Below are positions 54,195 through 61,184 of a stretch of 64,000 nt of DNA, one piece after another. The position numbers were made by a program, and so were the translations under genes. The number at the start of each line of letters is the position of its first letter. Position 1 is the stretch's first letter. The DNA lies in assembly GCF_004114915.1 (NCBI RefSeq), contig NZ_CP022219.1:5238501-5302500 (forward strand), given 5' to 3'. The stretch comes from Bradyrhizobium guangxiense. Lineage in GTDB: Bacteria; Pseudomonadota; Alphaproteobacteria; Rhizobiales; Xanthobacteraceae. The notes beneath the pieces were generated by a model. It saw only the letters and a program-made list of their open reading frames with translations, did not search any database and was not told the DNA's origin.

Positions 54195-55007
54195 ATGACG
54201 CAAATCTCACTCGTGGTGTCCGACGTCGACGGCACGCTGCTGACCAAGGACAAGACCCTGACCGACCGCGCGAGACATGCGGTACAGCGGCTGCACAAGG
54301 CCGGCATCGGCTTCACCATCACGTCCAGCCGTCCGGCCATCGGCATGCGTTTCCTGATCGAGCCGCTGGCGCTGTGGCTACCGGTCGGCCCGTTCAACGG
54401 CTCCTCGATCGTCGATCCCGAGATGCGGCCGGTCGAGCAGCACCTGATCCCTGCCGGCGCGGCCGAGCGGTCCTTGCAGATTCTCCGCGAGTACGGCGCC
54501 GACGTCTGGCTCTTCACCGCCGACAAATGGCTGATCGACAATCCCAGCGGCAGCTACGTCGGCCACGAGCAGCACACGATCCGCGCCGACCCCACCATCG
54601 CGCCCGATTTCGCGCCGTACCTTTCGAGCGCCTGCAAGATCGTCGGTGCCAGCGCCGATGCCGCGCGGCTCGCGGCCTGCGAGAAGGCGATGCAGGAGGC
54701 GCTCGGCCGTGAAGCCACCGCCGTCCGCTCGCAGACCTATTATCTCGACATCACGCCGCCCGGCTTCAACAAGGGCACGTTCGTCGAGGCGATGGCCAGG
54801 CACTTGGGCATTGCGACCGGGGCCGTCGCCACCATCGGCGACATGCAGAACGACCTCGCGATGTTCGCCGTCAGCGGCATCTCGATCGCCATGGGCAATG
54901 CCGCCGACAACGTCAAGGACCAGGCCACCCACGTCACCGCGAGCAACGAGCAGGACGGCTTTGCCGAAGCGATGGAGATGATCTTGAAGCGGAATGGGTT
55001 GGGTTGA
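54195..55007 (+). CDS. Cof-type HAD-IIB phosphatase
   Basis: A 270-residue HAD hydrolase. Motif I SDVDGTLLTKDKTL carries the two catalytic Asp, motif II is ITSSRP, and motif IV GDMQNDLAMF follows the C2B cap; NKGTFVEAMARHLG supplies the Lys. It should dephosphorylate a sugar or other small phosphate. Placed 22 bases after gntK, so it is probably the last gene of the operon and may act on a sugar phosphate that builds up. The substrate is unknown. Confidence 0.87.
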   Translation: MTQISLVVSDVDGTLLTKDKTLTDRARHAVQRLHKAGIGFTITSSRPAIGMRFLIEPLALWLPVGPFNGSSIVDPEMRPVEQHLIPAGAAERSLQILREYGADVWLFTADKWLIDNPSGSYVGHEQHTIRADPTIAPDFAPYLSSACKIVGASADAARLAACEKAMQEALGREATAVRSQTYYLDITPPGFNKGTFVEAMARHLGIATGAVATIGDMQNDLAMFAVSGISIAMGNAADNVKDQATHVTASNEQDGFAEAMEMILKRNGLG

Positions 55008-55050
55008 GCATCCGCAAGGTCGGGTTGAAGCGGCCTGCTCAAATCTCTCA

Positions 55051-55187
55051 CCGTCATCCTGAGGTGCTCGTCCTGCAACGCAGGACGAGCCTCGAAGGGC
55101 GACGGGCCGGCTGCATCCCGTCCGCTCATCCTTCGAGGCTCGCCAAGCTCCGCTTCGCGTCGCACGGCTCGCGCCTCAGGATGACGG
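55051..55187. repeat. Dispersed inverted repeat after the HAD gene
   Basis: Perfect outer arms CCGTCATCCTGAGG (55051-55064) and CCTCAGGATGACGG (55174-55187), with inner CCTCGAAGG/CCTTCGAGG pairing, make a long stem typical of Bradyrhizobium intergenic elements. It lies between convergent operons and may terminate both. The rest of 55008-55228 has no gene. Confidence 0.85.
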
Positions 55188-55228
55188 GTCTAATATGGCG
55201 TTCTCGCGGAAACAATCGAACCTACGAG

Positions 55229-57028
55229 CTACTTCGACCGCTGCTGCGCCGGCTTCTCGCTCTCCTGCCGCGCCGCAGACAGATTGTGCGCGGTGTTGAT
55301 CAGCGCGATGTGGGTCAGCGCCTGTGGAAAATTGCCGGTCTGGCGCCGGGCGACTGAATCATATTCCTCGGCCAACAGACCGACGTCGTTGGCGATCCCG
55401 GCCACACGATCGAGCAAGGTTTGCGCCTTGTCGAGATCGCCCGACAGCACATGGGCATCAGCCAGCCACAATGTGCAGGCAAGGAACGCGCCTTCCAGCG
55501 GCGGCTGCCCCGCGGGCAGCTCGCGCGGATCATGGCGCAGCACGAAGCCGTCGCGCATCAGGCATCTCTCGACGGCGGCGATGGTGCCGCAAATGCGCGG
55601 GTCCGACGCCGGCAGGAAGCCGACCGCCGGCAGCAGCAGCACGCTGGCATCGAGCAGCTTCAAGCCGTAAGACTCCACGAAGGCGTTCTCCTCCGCATCG
55701 AAACCTTTGTTGCAGACGTCGCGATGAATGGCCTCGCGCAAGGTGCGCCAGTGCAGCAGCGGCGCCTTGAAGCCAAATATCTCGGCGCTCTTGATGCCGC
55801 GGTCGAAAGCGACCCAGGTCATGACCTTCGAGAACACGTAGTGCTTCGGCTCTCCGCGCCGCTCCCAGACGCCGTGATCAGGCCGGTCCCAGACTTCGGC
55901 CAGATGATTGAGCACGGCGCATTCGAGGGCCCAGCTTTCCTCGTCGAGCTTCAGCTTGGCCATGCGCGATTGGTGGAACGCGTCGATCAACTCGCCGTAG
56001 ACGTCGAGCTGGAGCTGCGCATGGGCGGCATTGCCGACGCGCACCGGCCGCGCGCCCTCATAGCCGTCGAGCCAGCCCGCCTCCCATTCCAGGAGCCGCC
56101 GCTGGCCCCAGATGCCGTACATGATCTGCATGTTCGCGGGCGAGCCGGCGGCGGCGCGCAGCAGCCAATTGTGCCAGGCCGATGCCTCCTCGGTGTAGCC
56201 CGAGTTCATCAGCGCCAGCAGCGTGAAGGTGGCATCGCGCAGCCAGCAGAAGCGGTAATCCCAGTTCCTGGTGCCGCCGAGCTTTTCCGGCAAGGAAGTG
56301 GTCGGCGCCGCGACGATGCCGCCGGTCGGGCCAAAAGTCAGCGCCTTCAGCGTGATCAGTGAGCGCATGACAAGATCGCGATAATCCCCGTCGCGGGTGC
56401 AATGACCGCACCAATCCCGCCAGAACGTCTCGGTCTCCTCGAGCGCAACTTCCGGGTCGATCGGCTTGGGCGGCTCGAGATGCGAGGGGCCGTAGGTCAG
56501 AACGAACGGCACGGTCTCGCCTGCGCTCACTTCGAAGTCGGCAACCGTGGTCAGATCCTCGCCGCGGGTCTCCACCGGCGTGCGCAGCACCGTCATGTCC
56601 TGGCCGGCGATTGCCATCAGGGAATGGTCGATCCGCCGCACCCAGGGGATGTCGGTGCCGAAGCCGAAGCGGATCACGAGCTCCATTTGCATCTTCACCG
56701 TGCCCTTGAGGCCACGCACCAGCCGCACGATGTCGGACGCCTTGCCGCGCGGCGGCATGAAGTCGATCAGCGCAACGGTACCGGTCTGCGTCTCGAAGCG
56801 CGTTTCGAGGATGAGGGTATCGCCGAGATAACGCCGCGATGTCTTCGTGACGTCCTCGCTGGGCGCGATCAGCCAGCGGCCGTTCTTGCGGGTACCGAGG
56901 ATGGCAGCAAAGCAGGCGTCGGAATCGAAGGCCGGCCAGCACAGCCAGTCGATCGAACCGCTCCGCCCGACCAGCGCTGCGGTCTCGCAATCACCGATCA
57001 GCGCATAGTCTTCGATCCTCTGGGACAA
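55229..57028 (-). CDS. Glycoside hydrolase family 15 protein (glucoamylase/trehalase type)
   Basis: A 599-residue protein if begun at TTG 57028, which gives the usual family opening SQRIEDYALIGDCETAALVGRSGSIDWLCWPAFDS. The (alpha/alpha)6 barrel signatures are GTRNWDYRFCWLRDATFTLLAL and the likely catalytic acid in QLDVYGELIDAF, with a second Glu region in ENAFVESYGLKLL. It hydrolyses alpha-glucosidic bonds; bacterial relatives include glucoamylases and trehalases. There is no signal peptide, so it acts in the cytoplasm. It follows malQ by 32 bases. The start is uncertain, since no ATG with a ribosome site was found. Confidence 0.85.
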   Translation of the reverse strand: MSQRIEDYALIGDCETAALVGRSGSIDWLCWPAFDSDACFAAILGTRKNGRWLIAPSEDVTKTSRRYLGDTLILETRFETQTGTVALIDFMPPRGKASDIVRLVRGLKGTVKMQMELVIRFGFGTDIPWVRRIDHSLMAIAGQDMTVLRTPVETRGEDLTTVADFEVSAGETVPFVLTYGPSHLEPPKPIDPEVALEETETFWRDWCGHCTRDGDYRDLVMRSLITLKALTFGPTGGIVAAPTTSLPEKLGGTRNWDYRFCWLRDATFTLLALMNSGYTEEASAWHNWLLRAAAGSPANMQIMYGIWGQRRLLEWEAGWLDGYEGARPVRVGNAAHAQLQLDVYGELIDAFHQSRMAKLKLDEESWALECAVLNHLAEVWDRPDHGVWERRGEPKHYVFSKVMTWVAFDRGIKSAEIFGFKAPLLHWRTLREAIHRDVCNKGFDAEENAFVESYGLKLLDASVLLLPAVGFLPASDPRICGTIAAVERCLMRDGFVLRHDPRELPAGQPPLEGAFLACTLWLADAHVLSGDLDKAQTLLDRVAGIANDVGLLAEEYDSVARRQTGNFPQALTHIALINTAHNLSAARQESEKPAQQRSK

Positions 57029-57060
57029 TGTCGTGCAAGCCTGGGAAGGCCCCCGGCGTT

Positions 57061-59022
57061 TCAACTCCCGCCGGTCAACGACCGTTCCCGTGTCGCCGCT
57101 CGCAAGGCCGTGAGGTCGAGCTTGGCGGCGATCTTGTCGAGCGTGACCGGAAGGCGCTGGCGCCAGTTCGGATGTTCGTCGATCGTGCCGGGAATGTTGG
57201 GCTGGTCGATCACGCCGAGCAAATCCTCCATCGACACCGCGAGCAAGCGCGAGGGCGTGCGCGACAGGAAGGCGAGCACCGAATAGAGATCGTTGTTGCC
57301 GATGCCGTTCTGGCGCAGGATCTCGTCGAGCCTGCCGAGCGCATCCCAGCGCGCCTGGTCGTTCTCGCCGGGATCGAGCCCGAGCGAGCGCTTCATCTTG
57401 AGATCGCTGAAGGAGCGCCAGCCGGCATAGGTGCACAGGTCATGCGTGTTCAGCGTCACCAGCGCGTTGGGCCGGTAGTGGTCGACATTACGGAAATGGC
57501 CGGCATCGTCGCGCTCGAACATCATGACGAGATAGGACCAGATGCCGAAATCCTGCATGGTCTCGCGAAAGCCTTCCGGCACGGTGCCGAGGTCCTCGCC
57601 GATCACGATGCATTTGTGGGCTGCGCTCTCGCGCACCACGGCTGCAAGCAGCGCCTCGAACGGCATCTGCACATAGGCGCCGTTATCCGGCTTGAAGCCG
57701 CGCGGCACGAGATAGAGCCGCTTCAGGCCGAGCACGTGATCGAGCCGGATGGCGCCGGCATGGCGCATCGACGCGGCCAGCATGTCGGCAAACGGCACGA
57801 AGGATTGCGCCTCGAGCCCACCGGCGTTGAAGCCGGCAAGGCCCCAGTCCTGGCCGATGGTGTTGAGCACGTCGGGCGGCGCGCCGACGGCGAGATGGCG
57901 GGAGATCGCCGTCTGCTCGTTCCAGGCATCGAAGCCGTTCGACTGCACGCCGACGGCGACGTCGAGATAGAGCCCGACCCGCATGCCGAGCTGGCTGGCA
58001 AGCTCCTTGGCGGCGTGCAGCTGGCTGTCCGCGGTCCATTGCACGAACTCGACGAACTCGACCTCGCGCCTGTCAGGACCCTTGTGCAACTCGGCGCATT
58101 TGGCTTCGTCCGGCTGTTGCCATTCGGACGGCCATTCCCACCACGGCCGGTTGAAGCGATGGCGCAGCACCTCGAAGCAGGCAAAGCGGGACAACAGAGG
58201 CGCGCGGGCGGCGCGGAAGGCATCGAATGCCTTGCGGCGCGAGGCGCTCGCGCTCGTCACGAAGCTGTTATAGGCGGCACGCAGGCCCAGCCATTTCAAC
58301 GCCGCCATGTCAGCGTAGGGCACGCGATCGCCTTGGCGCAGACGGACGGCGGTCGCGGCCGCATCGGGCACGAGGTCCGCCGAGAATTCGGGAATGGCCT
58401 CGACGTCGATATAGAGCGGATTGAGGAACAGCCGGCTGTTCGGCGAATACGGGCTGCAATCGGCCGGGTGATCGTCAAACAGGACGTGCAGCGGATTGAG
58501 CCCGACGCCGTCGGCTCCGAGCTGCTTGGCGAGCCGGACCAGGTCTGCGAGATCAGTGAAATCGCCGATGCCCCAATTGCGCTCCGAACGGACGCTGTAG
58601 AGCTGCACGGCGAGCAGCCAGCCGCGGTCGAAATCGCCGCCGAAGGCCCGCTCGGGCGCCACGATCATCGGCACGTCTTCCGTCACACCTTCGGCATCGG
58701 TCAGTGTCAACCGGTGATAACCGAGCGGTAGGCCGGCGGGCCAGGCGATCACGGGCTCGCGCGTCTCGCCTTGGGCAATCGATTTGCCGCTTGCGGTCAA
58801 ATTCCATTTGAGCGGCGGCGTCCCGGTTGCCGCCAGTTCGGTGCGCGGATGTCCCAGGGCACGGACTACGACCGGCCCGCTGACGAAGCGGTAGACCCGC
58901 TTCTCCGGCAGGGCATCGAGGATGGATTTGAGCGCCTCGGGCGCGGTGACCCGCAGCTTGCCGAGGGCGTCAACGAATTCGGATTGAACGCCCTTGATCT
59001 GGGCTTGAGCTAAAAGATCCAT
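57061..59022 (-). CDS. malQ: 4-alpha-glucanotransferase (GH77)
   Basis: A 653-residue amylomaltase. The catalytic set is intact: nucleophile Asp in AIRLDHVLGLKRLYLVPRG, acid/base Glu in VIGEDLGTVPEGF and the third Asp in LNTHDLCTYAGW. An N-terminal region of about 150 residues precedes the barrel, as in many bacterial MalQ proteins. It transfers alpha-1,4-glucan segments and releases glucose. Divergent from the GlgE-like gene across about 200 bases, and leads a leftward malQ-GH15 pair. Confidence 0.94.
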   Translation of the reverse strand: MDLLAQAQIKGVQSEFVDALGKLRVTAPEALKSILDALPEKRVYRFVSGPVVVRALGHPRTELAATGTPPLKWNLTASGKSIAQGETREPVIAWPAGLPLGYHRLTLTDAEGVTEDVPMIVAPERAFGGDFDRGWLLAVQLYSVRSERNWGIGDFTDLADLVRLAKQLGADGVGLNPLHVLFDDHPADCSPYSPNSRLFLNPLYIDVEAIPEFSADLVPDAAATAVRLRQGDRVPYADMAALKWLGLRAAYNSFVTSASASRRKAFDAFRAARAPLLSRFACFEVLRHRFNRPWWEWPSEWQQPDEAKCAELHKGPDRREVEFVEFVQWTADSQLHAAKELASQLGMRVGLYLDVAVGVQSNGFDAWNEQTAISRHLAVGAPPDVLNTIGQDWGLAGFNAGGLEAQSFVPFADMLAASMRHAGAIRLDHVLGLKRLYLVPRGFKPDNGAYVQMPFEALLAAVVRESAAHKCIVIGEDLGTVPEGFRETMQDFGIWSYLVMMFERDDAGHFRNVDHYRPNALVTLNTHDLCTYAGWRSFSDLKMKRSLGLDPGENDQARWDALGRLDEILRQNGIGNNDLYSVLAFLSRTPSRLLAVSMEDLLGVIDQPNIPGTIDEHPNWRQRLPVTLDKIAAKLDLTALRAATRERSLTGGS

Positions 59023-59121
59023 TCGGCACGCAGCTTGCAGGCCATTGTTTGGCCGGTGGCATCGATTTTAACGAGGTCGCGGAAGAGGTTAGTCAGGGGT
59101 AACTCGCAAACTGCGCTTGCC

Positions 59122-59193
59122 GTTCCCCAGGGAACCAATGACACACAAGCGGCTTTCTATAATGGTACCAAGCGTAGGTTCCCGACAAGGGAA
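59122..59193 (+). promoter_or_regulatory. Promoter region of the glgE-like/treS operon with two dyads
   Basis: A perfect -10 hexamer TATAAT lies at 59158-59163, with no good -35. A dyad GTTCCC-CA-GGGAAC (59122-59135) sits in the -35 zone and a second, TTCCC-GACAA-GGGAA (59179-59193), lies just after the start point. The positions suggest control by a repressor or activator. They also support a start downstream, at GTG 59227. Confidence 0.5.
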
Positions 59194-59226
59194 ACGGGCT
59201 CCTGCTTTCTTGTCAATGGCATCACC

Positions 59227-61173
59227 GTGAACAAGACAATTCAAACTGTCGAAAGTGCCGCAGCCGGCAGCGCTTTCCTCATCGAAGACATCTATCCCTT
59301 GATCGACGGCGGTCGCTTCGCCGTGAAGCGGATCGCTGGCGACCGTGTCGAGGTGTGGGCCGATGTCTACCGCGATGGCGACGCCGTGGTCGGGGCCGCG
59401 CTGCTCTGGCGCCCTGAGCAGGAGCGGGACTGGCGGCGGGAGCCGATGGTCCATCACGGCAATGACCGCTGGTCCGGCGCGTTCACTCCGCTGGAGCCGG
59501 GCCAATACGTCTATGCGATCGAAGCCTGGACCGACGAGTTCGCCACCTGGTCCCACGCTGTCATGCGCAAGCAACGTACCGGCACCGATGTCAGCCTCGA
59601 TGCCCTCGAAGGTGCCGGCCTGCTGACCAAGGCGTATGGTGCGCGGCAGGACGCAGCTGCGGTCATCGTGAGGCAATGCGAGGATTATCTTCAAACCGGC
59701 GATGTCACCTCGCTGCTTGCGGCCGAGCTTGGCGAAGCCATGGCCGAGAGCCAGTCCCGGCCCGACCTGACCCTTTCACCGCCCTTCCCGCTGACCATCG
59801 ACCGCGGCAGAGCGCGGTTTGGCGCCTGGTATCAGATGATGCCGCGCAGCCAGAGCCGGATCCCCGGCCACCACGGCACGCTGCGCGACTGCATCACGCG
59901 TGTGGCGGACATCGCCGCGATGGGTTTTGACGTGCTCTATTTCACGCCGATCCATCCCATCGGCCGCAGCCGCCGCAAGGGGCGCAACAATGCGCCGGTG
60001 GCGACCGCAGGCGAACCCGGCTCACCCTACGCGATCGGCGCCGCCGAGGGTGGCCACGATGCGCTGCACCCCGAGCTCGGCACCATCGAGGATTTCCGCG
60101 CCCTGGTTGCGACCTGCCTCGAATATGGCGTCGAGCTCGCGCTCGACTTCGCCGTGCAATGCTCGCCGGACCATCCCTGGCTGACGCAGCATCCGGAATG
60201 GTTCAAATGGCGGCCGGACCGCTCGGTGCGGGCGGCGGACGGCCCCTATTCGGACATCGTGATTCTCGACTTCGCCTCGGTCGACCGCATCGGCCTTTGG
60301 AACGCCTTTCGCGATGTCATGCTGTTCTGGATCGACCAAGGCGTCACCATCTTCGCCATCGACAATCACGACACCGCGCCGCTTGCCTTCTGGGAGTGGT
60401 TGATCGGCGACATCCGCCGCCGGCATCCCGAGGTGATCCTGTTCTCCAAGACCTTTGCGCGACCGAAGCTGATGAAGGGACTCGCCAAGCTCGGTTTTGC
60501 GCAGTCCTTCACCTATTTCCCCTGGCGCACGTCGCGATCGGAGCTGGAGCAATATCTCGACGAGCTGGCGCGCTATCCCGAGCGCGACTTCTATCGTCCG
60601 AACCTGTTCGTCAACACGCCCGATCTGCTGCCCTATCATCTCCAGAGCGGAGAGGCCTGGATGTTCAAGTCGCGCGTTGCACTGGCCGCGACGATGTCGG
60701 GCAGCTACGGCATGTACAGCGGCTTCGAGCTGCTGGAACACGCGGCGATCCCCGGTCGGGAGGAATATCTCGATTCCGAGAAATATCAGATCCGGCAGCG
60801 CGACTGGGACCGGCCCGGCAACGTCAAATCCTACATTGCCGACCTCAACCGCATCCGCAACGAGAACGCCGCGCTCCAGCAGACCGCGAATTTGCGTTTC
60901 CTCAATATCGAAGACGGCGAGACGATCGCCTTCGTCAAGGAGGCGGCCGAGCCCGCCAACACCGTCGTCATCGTGATCGCGCTCTCCGGTCACGTGCGCG
61001 AATCCTGGCTGCCGCTCGGCGACGTCACGGTTGACGCCGGCGGGCAGCGGCACCATGTGACGACACTCGAAAATCTTCTCACCGGCGAACAGTCCCGCAT
61101 CGAATGGGGCGGGATCAGGTTGCGTATCGATCCCGACCGCGATCCGGCACTTCTGTTCCGCTGCCTGGCGTAA
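59227..61173 (+). CDS. GlgE-like GH13_3 protein with altered catalytic residues
   Basis: A 648-residue protein from GTG 59227 that follows GlgE (maltosyltransferase) throughout: DUF3416-like N-domain, FTPIHPIGRSRRKGRNN, PYAIGAAEGGHDALHPELG, RPNLFVNTPDLL, EEYLDSEKYQIRQRDWD. The nucleophile Asp379 (FAIDNHD) and third Asp466 (NTPD) remain. The general acid/base Glu of the family motif FLAEAFTRP is replaced by Lys408 (LFSKTFARP), and the invariant Arg two before the nucleophile is Ala377. The phosphate-binding loop (ENPPKKYQD in typical GlgE) is shortened to ADGPYSD. Normal transfer from maltose 1-phosphate is therefore doubtful. The frame is open and well conserved. treS-maltokinase follows after 11 bases. 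Earlier in-frame starts reach back to 59035 but cross the promoter. Confidence 0.85.
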   Translation: MNKTIQTVESAAAGSAFLIEDIYPLIDGGRFAVKRIAGDRVEVWADVYRDGDAVVGAALLWRPEQERDWRREPMVHHGNDRWSGAFTPLEPGQYVYAIEAWTDEFATWSHAVMRKQRTGTDVSLDALEGAGLLTKAYGARQDAAAVIVRQCEDYLQTGDVTSLLAAELGEAMAESQSRPDLTLSPPFPLTIDRGRARFGAWYQMMPRSQSRIPGHHGTLRDCITRVADIAAMGFDVLYFTPIHPIGRSRRKGRNNAPVATAGEPGSPYAIGAAEGGHDALHPELGTIEDFRALVATCLEYGVELALDFAVQCSPDHPWLTQHPEWFKWRPDRSVRAADGPYSDIVILDFASVDRIGLWNAFRDVMLFWIDQGVTIFAIDNHDTAPLAFWEWLIGDIRRRHPEVILFSKTFARPKLMKGLAKLGFAQSFTYFPWRTSRSELEQYLDELARYPERDFYRPNLFVNTPDLLPYHLQSGEAWMFKSRVALAATMSGSYGMYSGFELLEHAAIPGREEYLDSEKYQIRQRDWDRPGNVKSYIADLNRIRNENAALQQTANLRFLNIEDGETIAFVKEAAEPANTVVIVIALSGHVRESWLPLGDVTVDAGGQRHHVTTLENLLTGEQSRIEWGGIRLRIDPDRDPALLFRCLA

Positions 61174-61184
61174 GGGTCCACGCC

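Noticed and set aside
57028..58731. A 567-codon plus-strand frame over malQ
   Set aside because: Antisense to a GH77 enzyme with intact catalytic residues; no motif in the shadow product.
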